Assembly (NCBI RefSeq): GCF_029953265.1
Contig: NZ_JASBAO010000001.1
Coordinates: 930,001-994,000, forward strand
Length of the DNA: 64,000 bases
Source of the DNA: Commensalibacter oyaizuii
GTDB taxonomy: Bacteria > Pseudomonadota > Alphaproteobacteria > Acetobacterales > Acetobacteraceae
Direction of reading: 5' to 3'
In this document: positions 8,652 through 17,787 of the stretch, piece after piece
How the letters are laid out: the number at the start of each line of letters is the position of its first letter
Position numbering within the stretch: position 1 is the stretch's first letter
Notes under the pieces: generated by a model
Database searches by the model: none
What the model saw: the letters and a program-made list of their open reading frames with translations, nothing else
What the model was told of the DNA's origin: nothing
Translations under genes and position numbers: made by a program

Positions 8652-8679
8652 TTTACTTAAAAATAGATTAGATTATAAT
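8652..8679 (+). promoter_or_regulatory. Probable promoter of the ompA-type gene
   Basis: A perfect TATAAT at 8674-8679 has only a poor -35 match (TTTACT at 8652-8657, 16-bp spacer). It would give an untranslated leader of about 80 nt before the ATG at 8768. Apart from this, the leader hairpin and the hairpin after aroKB, the stretch 8462-8767 shows no gene or other element. Confidence 0.45.
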
Positions 8680-8708
8680 ATATCTAGTTGTAGAGTTTCA
8701 TTTTGGAA

Positions 8709-8739
8709 GAGCTTCCGCCTTAATTGGCGGTCTATCGCT
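8709..8739 (+). promoter_or_regulatory. 5'-leader stem-loop of the ompA-type mRNA
   Basis: CCGCC (8715-8719) and GGCGG (8726-8730) pair around the loop TTAATT, and an outer GAGC/GCTC pairing can extend it. This GC stem stands out in an AT-rich leader just downstream of the likely transcription start. A stem near the 5' end stabilises the mRNA in enterobacterial ompA; a similar role here is inference. A purine-rich AAAAAGGATAAG site precedes the ATG. Confidence 0.4.
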
Positions 8740-8767
8740 CAACACGTAATAAAAAGGATAAGTCAAG

Positions 8768-9910
8768 ATGCGTCTTCGTAATGCATTACTTGCAACGACT
8801 TTTGCAGTGGCCACTCCCGCTGCAGCGATGGCTAGCACAATTACTGGCCCTTATGTTAGCTTGGGTGGTGGTTATAACTTAGTTCAAAACCAACACGCAA
8901 CTTTTTCACCTAGCACACGTGCAAATGGTGTTAACACCGCAGCAGGAAGCAAATCTCAATACCGTCATGGTACAGGATTCACAACCTTTGGATCAGCTGG
9001 TTGGGGTTTTGGTAACGGCCTTCGCGTAGAAGTTGAAGGTGTTTACAACTATTCTAACATTAACGGCCGTAAAGGTACCGAAGCACCTGCATATAAAACC
9101 AAAGGTCATGACCAAGGTTATGGTGGATTAGTAAACGTACTTTACGACATTGATTTACGTCAATTTGGTATCGATGTTCCCATTACACCATTCGTTGGTG
9201 TTGGTGCTGGTTACCTTTGGCAAGATATGGGACCATTACAAACAAACTATCGTAATGGTAGCGTAAACCGTGTTGGCGGAACAAATGGTGGCTTTGCTTA
9301 CCAAGGTATCGTCGGTGCTGCTTACGACATTCCAGGTGTTCCAGGTCTTGCTGTTACAACAGAATATCGCATGATGGGTCAATTGGATCAAGAAGCTTAT
9401 AAATCAACAGCTTGGGTTGGTAGCGGCGTATATAAAGGTAACGCTAAAGTTGATCATCGTTTCAACCACCAATTTATCTTAGGTCTGCGTTATGCATTTG
9501 ACACAGCACCTCCAGCTCCTCCAGTAGCACCTCCTACAGTTGTACCAACACAACAACAAGTTGCTCGCACTTACTTGGTATTCTTTGACTTCGATAAATC
9601 TTCTTTGACACCACGCGCTCGTGAAATCGTTCGTGAAGCAGCTCAAGCTTCTACTCGCGTTCAAACAACACGTATCGAAGTTAACGGTTACACAGATACC
9701 TCTTCTGCACGCGGTGGTGCAGCAGGTGCCCGTTATAACATGGGTCTTTCTGTTAGACGTGCAAACAGCGTTAAAGCTGAGTTGATTCGTGATGGTGTCC
9801 CAGCTAGTGCAATCAGCGTTCAAGGATATGGTGAATCTCATCCATTGGTTCCAACAGGACCAAATGTACGTGAACCACAAAACCGTCGCGTAGAAATTAT
9901 TCTTAAATAA
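8768..9910 (+). CDS. OmpA-family outer membrane protein
   Basis: 380 aa. A signal peptide (MRLRNALLATTFAVATPAAAMA, probable cut after residue ~22) precedes an eight-stranded OmpA-like beta-barrel of aromatic, Gly-rich strands (~23-245). A Pro-rich hinge (APPAPPVAPPTVVP, ~248-265) leads to a C-terminal OmpA domain (~268-380) with the peptidoglycan-binding features FFDFDKSSL, NGYTDTSSA, LSVRRANSVKAEL and NRRVEI. It should be an abundant outer membrane protein tethering the envelope to peptidoglycan. It has its own long leader with a promoter and hairpin and a strong terminator, so it is probably a highly expressed single-gene unit. Confidence 0.93.
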   Translation: MRLRNALLATTFAVATPAAAMASTITGPYVSLGGGYNLVQNQHATFSPSTRANGVNTAAGSKSQYRHGTGFTTFGSAGWGFGNGLRVEVEGVYNYSNINGRKGTEAPAYKTKGHDQGYGGLVNVLYDIDLRQFGIDVPITPFVGVGAGYLWQDMGPLQTNYRNGSVNRVGGTNGGFAYQGIVGAAYDIPGVPGLAVTTEYRMMGQLDQEAYKSTAWVGSGVYKGNAKVDHRFNHQFILGLRYAFDTAPPAPPVAPPTVVPTQQQVARTYLVFFDFDKSSLTPRAREIVREAAQASTRVQTTRIEVNGYTDTSSARGGAAGARYNMGLSVRRANSVKAELIRDGVPASAISVQGYGESHPLVPTGPNVREPQNRRVEIILK

Positions 9911-9936
9911 GTTTTTCTAATTTAAGAAAATTTTTT

Positions 9937-9970
9937 AAAAAGGAGATATCTCACGGTATCTCCTTTTTTT
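9937..9970 (+). terminator. Rho-independent terminator of the ompA-type gene
   Basis: AAAAAGGAGATA and TATCTCCTTTTT form a perfect 12-bp stem with an 8-nt loop, followed by a T run, 26 bp after the stop codon. The next gene on the strand starts at 9989, just beyond it. Confidence 0.9.
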
Positions 9971-9988
9971 ATTGATAAACGTATTTAT

Positions 9989-10441
9989 ATGATTAATCCC
10001 AAAATATTACTTCGACAAACATTCTTTAAGCATCGTGCTTTACTTGTACAGTTTATCAAATTTGGTATGGTAGGGTCTTCTGGACTGTTAATTGATACGT
10101 TAACGGTATATATGCTACGCCCCTATATTGGATTAACATTTGCAACCATAGCGGGATATTTTATTGCTGCAAGTTCCAATTGGATTGTTAATCGTTTATG
10201 GACTTTTCATACTGTAAAAGCCGACCATTCTTTGCTTTCACAGTGGCTACGTTTTATAGCAACGAATAGTATGGGCTTTTGTTTAAACCGCGGTACTGTT
10301 TTTTTATTATTTTTTCTTAGCAATACTTGCCGTCAACATATCTATATTGCATTAATTGCAGGGGCAATCATGGGAATGCTTGCCAATTTTAATCTATCAC
10401 GCAAGCTAGTCTATACGGATCTATTTTCTAAGAATGATTAG
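9989..10441 (+). CDS. GtrA-family membrane protein
   Basis: 150 aa with four predicted membrane segments, the standard GtrA topology. Typical features are the N-terminal FIKFGMVGSSGLLIDTLTVY, then AGYFIAASSNWIVNRLWTF and a final segment ending NFNLSRKLVY. GtrA proteins are thought to help move undecaprenyl-linked sugars across the inner membrane for glycosylation of surface polymers. The partner glycosyltransferase is not adjacent, although three glycosyltransferases lie 10-17 kb away. Few residues are diagnostic beyond the membrane pattern and the NWxxNRxWTF motif. It starts only 18 bp after the ompA terminator and converges on tenA. Confidence 0.85.
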   Translation: MINPKILLRQTFFKHRALLVQFIKFGMVGSSGLLIDTLTVYMLRPYIGLTFATIAGYFIAASSNWIVNRLWTFHTVKADHSLLSQWLRFIATNSMGFCLNRGTVFLLFFLSNTCRQHIYIALIAGAIMGMLANFNLSRKLVYTDLFSKND

Positions 10442-10446
10442 CAATT

Positions 10447-11151
10447 TTATAAATATTGCGAACGTCCTACATTCCAAAAGGCCGTTTCCAATTTCACCGC
10501 CGTTCTGAATTGTTCCAATAACATTGAATACCGTTCCTCGCCCCCTCTTTGTCGAGCCAAACGCTCGAGAACGGTTAAGCTTGTGTGAATAAGCTCTAAA
10601 TATTCATTCCCTGCATAAAGATCAATCCAAGATTGATATGGGTTATTCATTTGATTGGTATTAGGATCTATTAACATTTTTAGTCCAATCTCTCCATACC
10701 CAACCAGACACGGCATCAATAAGACGATTAAATCTAGTAAATCCCCTTGCATCGCCTTGCTTAAAAGATATTGAGTATATGCTAGTAATTCTAAAGTTTT
10801 AGGGCTGGAATTTACCTCTTTTTCAGACATTCCCCATTCTTGACAATATTTTATATGTAGTGGCAATTCGATATTAACCAATCCATGAAGTAAAGATGAA
10901 AAATATTGCATATCTTGAAATTGATCGCTCTTGTAAACAGCCAAAGCCTCTACACGACAATAATCAAGTAAATACAAATAATCCTGAACTAAAAACTTCT
11001 TAAATTCTTCCTGATTCAGAGTCCCCAAGGCCAATTCTTTCACAAATCGATGTTGTGTAAATTGCTGCCAATCCTGACCACAATCGGCACGAAAACGCCC
11101 AATTAATCCCTGATCTAATAAAGATAGTGTATTTTTAATAACAGCCGACAT
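10447..11151 (-). CDS. tenA: TenA-family aminopyrimidine aminohydrolase (thiaminase II type)
   Basis: 234 aa all-helical TenA/PQQC-like protein. The active-site cysteine is in LMPCLVGYGEIG, and the aromatic/acidic pocket segments DYLYLLDYCRVEALAVYK and NPYQSWIDLYAG are present. TenA salvages the thiamin pyrimidine moiety (4-amino-5-aminomethyl-2-methylpyrimidine to HMP). No other thiamin gene is nearby, and the 158-bp upstream region holds no recognisable TPP riboswitch. It is divergent from alaS and converges on gtrA with 5 bp between the two genes. Confidence 0.88.
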   Translation of the reverse strand: MSAVIKNTLSLLDQGLIGRFRADCGQDWQQFTQHRFVKELALGTLNQEEFKKFLVQDYLYLLDYCRVEALAVYKSDQFQDMQYFSSLLHGLVNIELPLHIKYCQEWGMSEKEVNSSPKTLELLAYTQYLLSKAMQGDLLDLIVLLMPCLVGYGEIGLKMLIDPNTNQMNNPYQSWIDLYAGNEYLELIHTSLTVLERLARQRGGEERYSMLLEQFRTAVKLETAFWNVGRSQYL

Positions 11152-11257
11152 AAATTCTTAACTTTCACGATAGAAGTTTGAAGTCCTTGACTTGAAAATT
11201 ATCAGAAAAATAGTGAAATAGCTTATAAAGATTTATTACTCTATTTTTTTATCCAAG

Positions 11258-11274
11258 AATGTTTTAAAAACATT
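11258..11274. promoter_or_regulatory. 17-bp palindrome upstream of alaS
   Basis: AATGTTTT-A-AAAACATT is a perfect 8-bp inverted repeat with a single central base, 35 bp before the alaS ATG in the tenA-alaS divergent region. Its symmetry suits a dimeric DNA-binding protein. E. coli AlaRS represses its own promoter at a palindrome, but sequence alone does not show that here. Confidence 0.35.
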
Positions 11275-11309
11275 ATGTTTTAATTCTGATTAGGATCGTC
11301 TGCTTTATC

Positions 11310-13955
11310 ATGCCCAGTACAAACAAAATACGTTCAACCTTTCTTGATTATTTCTCAAAAAATAATCATCAAATCGTGCCTTCATCTTCCCTAGTCCCTC
11401 AAAATGACCCTACACTACTTTTTACGAATGCAGGAATGGTTCAATTTAAAAACGTGTTTACTGGGCAGGAACAACGCCCCTATTCACGTGCCACAACCGC
11501 TCAAAAGGTTGTTCGTGCGGGTGGTAAGCATAACGATCTTGATAATGTAGGATATACTGCACGTCATCATACTTTTTTTGAAATGCTCGGAAACTTTTCT
11601 TTTGGTGACTACTTTAAAGAAGGGGCTATTGATCTTGCTTGGAATTTAATTACAAAAGAGTTTGGCCTAGCCAAGGAAAAACTTTTAGTAACTGTATATG
11701 CAGAAGATGAAGAAGCAGCAGCTTTATGGAAAAAAATTGCTGGATTTTCTGATGATCGTATTATTCGTATTAATACCTCTGATAATTTTTGGCGTATGGG
11801 GGATACGGGCCCATGTGGACCATGTTCTGAAATATTTTATGACCATGGGGAAGATGTATTTGGCGGCCCACCAGGCTCCCCAGACGAGGATGGTGACCGT
11901 TTTGTAGAAATCTGGAATCTAGTTTTCATGCAGTATTTTGAAAACCCACCAGGTACCCGATCCCCACTTCCCCGCCCTTCTATTGACACAGGAATGGGAT
12001 TAGAACGCTTTGCAGCAATTATGCAGGGTAAACGCGATAATTTTGATATCGATACTTTTCAAGCCCTTATTCGCGCCTCTGCCGAAGTTACAAAAACAGA
12101 CCCTTTTGGACCATATAAGGTCAGTCATCGTGTCGTTGCGGATCATCTGCGTTCAGCTGCCTTTTTAATTGCCGATGGTATTCTTCCTTCCAAAGATGGA
12201 CGTGGCTACGTGTTGCGCAGGATTATGCGCCGTGCAATGCGGCATCTACATATAATTGGAACTCAAGAACCAGTTTTTTATAAATTACTTCCTGCACTAA
12301 TCACTGAAATGGGTACTGCCTATCCAGAATTACATCAAGCTGAAGCATTAATTACAGAGACCCTAAAGGGCGAAGAAGAACGCTTTAAAACAATGTTAGA
12401 CAGAGGTCTTTCTCTTTTAACAGAAGAAACTAAAAAACTATCTAGCAATGGAAAATTACCTGGTGATATAGCATTTAAATTATATGATACTTATGGATTT
12501 CCTTTAGATTTAACTGCTGATGCCCTACGTGAAAAGGGCTTCTCGGTTGATCAAGAAGGCTTTGATAACGCCATGAATGAACAACGAGCCAGAGCCAGAG
12601 CAGCTTGGGTTGGATCAGGCGACAATGCAACAGAAACCGTGTGGTTCGAATTTAAAGATCAATTAGGTGCCACTGAATTTCTTGGTTATAAAAATGAAAA
12701 TGCTGACGCAGAGATCCAAGCCATCATTGTCGGTAATCAAACAGTACAATCTGCCGATGAAGGCGCTGAGGTCGCAATACTTTTAAACCAAACTCCTTTT
12801 TACGGTGAAAGTGGTGGTCAAGCTGGCGATACGGGTTATATCACTGGTAAAAATGGACAAATTAGTATTACAAATACGCAAAAGAAACTGGGGGATTTAA
12901 TTATCCATTATGGTAAGATTACCAAAGGTTCTTTGCAAGTTGGTGAATCCGTTACCGCCTCAATTGATCATGAAGCTCGACAAGCAATCAAAGCACATCA
13001 CTCTGCAACCCATTTATTGCACCAAGCTCTCAGAAACCAATTGGGGGAACATGTTACCCAAAAAGGCAGCTTAAACTCAACTGATCGCTTACGCTTTGAT
13101 ATCAGCCACTCCAAACCAATAACTGCAGAAGAGTTAACCGCCGTAGAAGCCGCCGTTAATGCCGAAATCCGCAAAAATGTTCCTGTTATTACACGCATTA
13201 TGACCCCTGATGAAGCGATTGAAATGGGGGCTATGGCCTTGTTTGGTGAAAAATATGGTGAAGAAGTTCGCGTTGTTTCAATGGGCAGCGATCAGGACAG
13301 ACAAAAAGCATGGTCAATCGAGCTTTGTGGCGGAACGCATGTCAGCCGTACAGGAGACATCGGATTATTCCATATTATCTCTGAAAGTGGAGTTGCAGCA
13401 GGAATCCGCCGCATTGAGGCTGTAGCTGGAATAGCAGCAGAAACATATTTTAAACAAGCGGAACGTAACTTAAACGAAATTGCCAATATTTTAAATACAT
13501 CTCAACCTCAATTAATTGAACGATTACAACAATTGTTAGAGGAAAGAAAAACTTTAAAACAACAAATATCAAAATTACAACATCAAATTGCCATTGGCGG
13601 TAGCGAACAAAGTGATGTCGAAAAAATAGGCAATATTCAATATATCATGCGCAATATCGGTGATGTTTCCCCTAAGGAGCTAAAATCATTAGCCGAAGGA
13701 TTGGTGAAAAAATTAGAACATGGGATCGCTGTTGTTTTTTCTTCATTTGGTGAAAAAGCTTCATTTGTTGTTGCAGTAACCCCTGAATTATCCAAAACAC
13801 TAAGTGCCGTTGATCTTGTTAAAATTGCAAGTACTGCAGTTGGCGGTAAAGGGGGCGGAGGCAGACCCGATATGGCACAAGCGGGGGGGCCTGATGTTCA
13901 ACAATATCAACTGGCCTTCGATGCTATAAAGAAGCATCTTGAAACTTTAATTTAA
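11310..13955 (+). CDS. alaS: Alanine--tRNA ligase
   Basis: 881 aa, full family length. The class II catalytic domain is at ~1-240 (motif 1 region [20 protein letters not shown]; motif 2 around [33 protein letters not shown]; motif 3 [11 protein letters not shown]). It is followed by the tRNA-recognition domain, the editing domain with HHSATHLLH and the CGGTHV zinc-binding motif, and a C-terminal coiled-coil and C-Ala domain ending [16 protein letters not shown]. It charges tRNA-Ala and clears mischarged Ser/Gly. An AGGATCG ribosome site lies before the ATG. A hairpin terminator follows. Confidence 0.97.
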   Translation: MPSTNKIRSTFLDYFSKNNHQIVPSSSLVPQNDPTLLFTNAGMVQFKNVFTGQEQRPYSRATTAQKVVRAGGKHNDLDNVGYTARHHTFFEMLGNFSFGDYFKEGAIDLAWNLITKEFGLAKEKLLVTVYAEDEEAAALWKKIAGFSDDRIIRINTSDNFWRMGDTGPCGPCSEIFYDHGEDVFGGPPGSPDEDGDRFVEIWNLVFMQYFENPPGTRSPLPRPSIDTGMGLERFAAIMQGKRDNFDIDTFQALIRASAEVTKTDPFGPYKVSHRVVADHLRSAAFLIADGILPSKDGRGYVLRRIMRRAMRHLHIIGTQEPVFYKLLPALITEMGTAYPELHQAEALITETLKGEEERFKTMLDRGLSLLTEETKKLSSNGKLPGDIAFKLYDTYGFPLDLTADALREKGFSVDQEGFDNAMNEQRARARAAWVGSGDNATETVWFEFKDQLGATEFLGYKNENADAEIQAIIVGNQTVQSADEGAEVAILLNQTPFYGESGGQAGDTGYITGKNGQISITNTQKKLGDLIIHYGKITKGSLQVGESVTASIDHEARQAIKAHHSATHLLHQALRNQLGEHVTQKGSLNSTDRLRFDISHSKPITAEELTAVEAAVNAEIRKNVPVITRIMTPDEAIEMGAMALFGEKYGEEVRVVSMGSDQDRQKAWSIELCGGTHVSRTGDIGLFHIISESGVAAGIRRIEAVAGIAAETYFKQAERNLNEIANILNTSQPQLIERLQQLLEERKTLKQQISKLQHQIAIGGSEQSDVEKIGNIQYIMRNIGDVSPKELKSLAEGLVKKLEHGIAVVFSSFGEKASFVVAVTPELSKTLSAVDLVKIASTAVGGKGGGGRPDMAQAGGPDVQQYQLAFDAIKKHLETLI

Positions 13956-13965
13956 TAGTATTGCC

Positions 13966-13996
13966 ATAGCAGGTCTTATGACCTGCTATTTCTTTA
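13966..13996 (+). terminator. Terminator after alaS
   Basis: ATAGCAGGTC and GACCTGCTAT form a perfect 10-bp stem with a TTAT tetraloop 11 bp after the alaS stop. The following TTTCTTTA is a short, imperfect U tract. Confidence 0.75.
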
Positions 13997-14110
13997 TGTA
14001 ACAAAAAATTCATAAATATGTCATTGTCATAAAAATGATTATCCTTACACTGTTTTTATCTTCTTGCTGATATACAGCTTCTTGGTTAAACAACAACAGA
14101 AAGAATTCAT

Positions 14111-14785
14111 ATGCCAGATACTAAACCTAAGCAAACATTGCTTGATATTTTACATGGTGTAAAAAGATTTAAAGAGGAAAGTTTTCCTGAACGAAGAGAA
14201 TTATTTGGTCAGCTGGCAAATGGTCAATCCCCTAAAACCCTATTCATTACCTGTGCAGATAGTCGTATTGATCCTGAATTATTAACAGATCAACCGCCAG
14301 GGAACTTATTTGTTTTACGTAATATTGGGAATATTATTCCTGCTTATGGAAACGCAATGGGGGGTGTTACCTCTGCCGTTGAGTATGCGGTTTGTGCGTT
14401 GAAAGTATCCACAATCATTATTTGTGGCCACTCTGATTGTGGGGCAATGGATGCTTTGATTCATCCAGAAAAAACAGCCTCAATGCCAGCCGTTCGTAAC
14501 TGGTTACAGTTTGCAGAAACTGCCCATGCCGTAACCGATGCCTTAACGGCAACAGATGTCGGCCCTGAAAGCATTCAGGCATTAACCGAGCATAACGTTC
14601 TATTACAATTAAACCATTTACGGACACATCCATCTGTTGCTGCAGCATTGGCACGTAATGAATTAGCCTTACAAGGTTGGTATTACGATATCCCTAATGG
14701 AAAAGTTTATATCCTAAACGAAGAAACCCGTCACGATATGACTGTTACAGAAGCAATTTCTATTTTAGAGCAGCAATTAAAATAA
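14111..14785 (+). CDS. Beta-class carbonic anhydrase
   Basis: 224 aa beta-carbonic anhydrase. Zinc ligands and the catalytic dyad are visible: Cys and Asp-Arg in TCADSRIDPELL, and His and Cys in GHSDCGAMDAL. The LRNIGNIIPAYG segment and a GVTSAVEYAV helix are typical. It interconverts CO2 and bicarbonate in the cytoplasm, which supplies biotin carboxylases such as acetyl-CoA carboxylase. No signal peptide is seen. It lies 155 bp after alaS, beyond the terminator, and 23 bp before the secreted phosphodiesterase gene, with which it may be cotranscribed. Confidence 0.93.
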   Translation: MPDTKPKQTLLDILHGVKRFKEESFPERRELFGQLANGQSPKTLFITCADSRIDPELLTDQPPGNLFVLRNIGNIIPAYGNAMGGVTSAVEYAVCALKVSTIIICGHSDCGAMDALIHPEKTASMPAVRNWLQFAETAHAVTDALTATDVGPESIQALTEHNVLLQLNHLRTHPSVAAALARNELALQGWYYDIPNGKVYILNEETRHDMTVTEAISILEQQLK

Positions 14786-14808
14786 TACTTAATCAGTAAT
14801 ATGCTTTT

Positions 14809-15687
14809 ATGAATAAGATTTTTCTTCAAATAACTTTAATCTTATTCTATTTTCTGACATTACCTGTCTATGCTCAACCTTTTAAAATAGCCACTTGGAA
14901 TATCGAGTGGCTTCTTTCTTTGCAAGATAAACAAAATTTCAAAGTCCCCAGTGGTTTAGCATTAAGAAATGCACAAGATTTTAAAAAGCTGGCATTCTAT
15001 ACTCAAAAACTGAATGCTGATATTATCGCCTTACAAGAGATTGGTTCCCTTCAAACGTTACAGTCCATATTTCCTAATAATCAGTATGTTTTTTTTATCA
15101 CAGGCGATACCATTGCTCAACATACTGCTTTGGCCGTGCGTAATAATTTCTTCGATCGTATTCAGCGTAATTCTGATTTGACGGAATTAGGTCACATATC
15201 TCCACCCCATCCCCTACGCAGTGGGTTGGATATTACAATTTATAAAAATAATCACAGCTTCAGGATCCTTGTGGTTCACTTAAAATCAGGATGCCGTGAT
15301 CAGCTACTGAACAGTAAAAAAACAGCATGCCTTATATTAAAACAGCAGCATCCAATTTTAAAAAAATGGATTAGCGATCGTCTAAATGAACATCAAGCCT
15401 TTATTATTATAGGGGATTTTAATCGCGTTCTCTCTGCACACGATCCTTTTTTTGATACACTTACCTCTACTTCACCTGATACGCATTTGACTATTCCTAC
15501 GGCAGGTATGGCAACACCCTGTGGGGATGGAAATTATTTTATTGATGGGTTTATTTTAGATCCCCAAGCCAGTCATTGGTTGGTTCCCAACTCTTTGCGG
15601 GTGATGGTGTATAAAGAACAAGGCAATGAGACACCAAAAACACTGTCTGATCATTGCCCTGTTTCAATTCAATTAGAAATACCTTAA
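14809..15687 (+). CDS. Secreted endonuclease/exonuclease/phosphatase-family protein
   Basis: 292 aa with a cleavable-looking signal peptide (hydrophobic residues ~5-20, VYAQP cleavage region). The mature part is an EEP (DNase I-like) fold: KIATWNIEWLL with the conserved Asn, IIALQEIGSLQTL with the metal-binding Glu, VVHLKSGC, IIGDFNRVLSAHD with the catalytic Asp/Asn, and SDHCPVSIQLE with the terminal Asp-His pair. Members cleave nucleic acids or phosphate esters; the substrate cannot be told from sequence. Export suggests a periplasmic or extracellular scavenging role. It follows the carbonic anhydrase by 23 bp and converges on the DUF2076 gene. Confidence 0.85.
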   Translation: MNKIFLQITLILFYFLTLPVYAQPFKIATWNIEWLLSLQDKQNFKVPSGLALRNAQDFKKLAFYTQKLNADIIALQEIGSLQTLQSIFPNNQYVFFITGDTIAQHTALAVRNNFFDRIQRNSDLTELGHISPPHPLRSGLDITIYKNNHSFRILVVHLKSGCRDQLLNSKKTACLILKQQHPILKKWISDRLNEHQAFIIIGDFNRVLSAHDPFFDTLTSTSPDTHLTIPTAGMATPCGDGNYFIDGFILDPQASHWLVPNSLRVMVYKEQGNETPKTLSDHCPVSIQLEIP

Positions 15688-15761
15688 CGTTACTGTAAGA
15701 TATTACCGAATTAATAGGTAATTATCTAATATTTGGCAATATTCTGTCAGTCAAGAAGATG

Positions 15762-16697
15762 CTAGAAACTATCATCTCCCCAACCGCTATCATCGCCACC
15801 ACCCCAGTCGCTGCCAGTATCAGCAGTATCGGCATTGTCACCCCAACCAGCATCGGCCCCAGAATTATCCCAGCCTGCGTCTGTGCCAGCACCACCCCAG
15901 CCAGATTCATCGGCAATGCCGCCTGCCCCTGCATCAAAACCAGGATCAACACTTGTCCCTGCCCCTGCAAAGGGATCGGCTGCACCTGAAAATGGGTCAG
16001 CTGCGCCAATACCTGCACTTGGGTCCATTCCACCAGCTGCAGCACCACCGTGCCCACCACTGAAAAGACCACTAATTGCGTTATAGGCAAACATCCCACC
16101 AGCAACACCCGCAGCAGTTGTCAAAGCACTGCCTAAAAATCCGCTGCCACCTCGGTTAAACATGCCTTGTTGATATCCAGGGGGATAATTAGGGGGTGGC
16201 CCCGCATATCCTTGTTGTCCTCCGTACGGACCTTGCTGTCCTGGATATGGACGCCCTGGTTGTCCCTGATATTGTTGTTGATTAGGTGCACCCCATCCTG
16301 GAGGCGGCATCTGATTTTGTTGTGGGCCCTGAGATTGCTGGCGATTATTTCCACCAAATAAACCGCCCAAAAATCCCCCACCTGCAGGACGTTGTTGCTG
16401 GGATTGCTGTTGTTGTTGGGCCTGTTGTAACTGTTGGGACGTTTGTTGTAATTGCCATTCTAATTGACGAATACGATTTTGTGCTTCGACCAATGCTGCC
16501 TCTTGGACAACAGCCATTTGGGTAACCCGATATCCTGCCTCTGGGTATTTACGAAAATTATCCGTAATTAACTGATCAGCCTCTGGATCCAAAGGCGGCA
16601 ATTGATTCGTTGCAGGAACGGAACCTGGTTGGGCGGAAGATTTACCCCCTACCCTCTCGAAAAACTTGTTTATAAGCTCGCGTTCTTCGTTATTCAT
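15762..16697 (-). CDS. DUF2076 (COG3416-like) protein
   Basis: 311 aa. The N-terminal ~90 residues match DUF2076: NNEERELINKFFERV, DPEADQLITDNFRKYPEAGYRVTQMAVVQEAALVEAQNRIRQLEWQLQQ. There follow a Gln-rich coiled-coil or low-complexity stretch (~85-110), a Pro/Gly/Gln-rich region with repeated YPPGYQQG-like units, a Gly/Ala-rich hydrophobic segment (FLGSALTTAAGVAGGMFAYNAISGLF, ~183-208) and an acidic Gly/Asp/Trp-rich tail with repeats such as ADPFSGAADPFAG and SGWGG. Function is unknown; there is no signal peptide. It is divergent from glyQ. The strongly biased composition creates long spurious frames on the other strand. Confidence 0.8.
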   Translation of the reverse strand: MNNEERELINKFFERVGGKSSAQPGSVPATNQLPPLDPEADQLITDNFRKYPEAGYRVTQMAVVQEAALVEAQNRIRQLEWQLQQTSQQLQQAQQQQQSQQQRPAGGGFLGGLFGGNNRQQSQGPQQNQMPPPGWGAPNQQQYQGQPGRPYPGQQGPYGGQQGYAGPPPNYPPGYQQGMFNRGGSGFLGSALTTAAGVAGGMFAYNAISGLFSGGHGGAAAGGMDPSAGIGAADPFSGAADPFAGAGTSVDPGFDAGAGGIADESGWGGAGTDAGWDNSGADAGWGDNADTADTGSDWGGGDDSGWGDDSF

Positions 16698-16901
16698 TTA
16701 TACATAACCTCATCGGTAAGATTGATATCTTTAAATAGTATGTGGTTTTTATAGCAAAATTAACAAGTTTTTTTTCACTTTTCTTGTGTTATTTCCTATA
16801 TAATATTATTGAATTTATTTATTTACACTTAAGAAACATTTATCATGGATAATATCATCTGGATCATTGTTTCTTTTCGTTTTCTTGGAATTATAGTTTT
16901 C

Positions 16902-17786
16902 ATGCCTTCGAATACGATTTCTCATTCATCCCAACGGCCTTTATCCTTTCAGGGGCTTATCTTAAAACTGCACGAATTTTGGGATTCCAAAGGATGTGCC
17001 ATTTTACAACCTTATGATCTTGAAATTGGTGCGGGGACCTTGTCCCCTCATACGACCTTACGCGCATTGGGGGATACCCCTTGGAAAGCAGCGTACGTAC
17101 AACCATGTCGCAGACCAACAGATGGTCGTTATGGGGAAAATCCAAATCGCTTACAACATTATTATCAATATCAAGTTTTATTAAAACCGTCCCCAAAAGA
17201 CAGTCAAGATTTGTTACTGGAGAGTTATAAAGCCATTGGTATTGATCCCAAAAAACATGATATTCGCTTTGTCGAAGATGACTGGGAAAATCCAACCATT
17301 GGTGCTTGGGGCCTAGGATGGGAGGTCTGGTGTGATGGTATGGAAGTTACCCAATTTACTTATTTCCAACAAGTTGGTGGTATTACCACCACAGTTCCAT
17401 CCACCGAACTGACTTATGGATTGGAACGTCTGGCCATGTATATCCAAGGAATTGAAAATGTCTATGATCTTGCTTTTAACGATCATGGACTAACCTATGG
17501 TGAGGTCTTCTTGCGCGCTGAACAAGATTACTCGCGATATAACTTTGAACATGCAGACACAGACATATTGTTTAGCCATTTCAAAGATGCAGAAAAAGAG
17601 TCAAAGGCACTTGCAGAACAAAAATTAGCTCAACCTGCTTATGATCATTGTTTAAAAGCCAGTCATTTATTCAATTTATTAGATGCACGTGGTGTTATTA
17701 GTGTCAATGAAAGAGCATCCTACATCGGACGTATTCGTAACTTGGCCAAACAATGTTGTGAAACCTGGCTGGCAGGAGAGAAATAA
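16902..17786 (+). CDS. glyQ: Glycine--tRNA ligase alpha subunit
   Basis: 294 aa from the ATG at 16902. An in-frame ATG at 16845 would add a 19-residue hydrophobic stretch ([16 protein letters not shown]) unlike any GlyQ, so the inner start is preferred although neither has a strong ribosome site. The core is highly conserved ([94 protein letters not shown]). It is the catalytic subunit of the alpha2-beta2 bacterial glycyl-tRNA synthetase. glyS follows after one base. A TATAAT at 16799-16804 may be its -10 box. Confidence 0.95.
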   Translation: MPSNTISHSSQRPLSFQGLILKLHEFWDSKGCAILQPYDLEIGAGTLSPHTTLRALGDTPWKAAYVQPCRRPTDGRYGENPNRLQHYYQYQVLLKPSPKDSQDLLLESYKAIGIDPKKHDIRFVEDDWENPTIGAWGLGWEVWCDGMEVTQFTYFQQVGGITTTVPSTELTYGLERLAMYIQGIENVYDLAFNDHGLTYGEVFLRAEQDYSRYNFEHADTDILFSHFKDAEKESKALAEQKLAQPAYDHCLKASHLFNLLDARGVISVNERASYIGRIRNLAKQCCETWLAGEK

Positions 17787-17787
17787 A

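Noticed and set aside
11152-11309. TPP riboswitch upstream of tenA
   Set aside because: Neither the CUGAGA element nor the conserved thi-box stem is visible in this 158-bp gap on the minus strand.
15722-16108. Long open frames opposite and beside the DUF2076 gene
   Set aside because: They come from the Gly/Asp/Pro/Gln-biased DNA of that gene; only the minus-strand frame has a conserved N-terminal domain.
16845-16901. Longer start for glyQ at 16845
   Set aside because: It would add a hydrophobic 19-residue leader foreign to cytosolic GlyQ; the inner ATG gives the family length.
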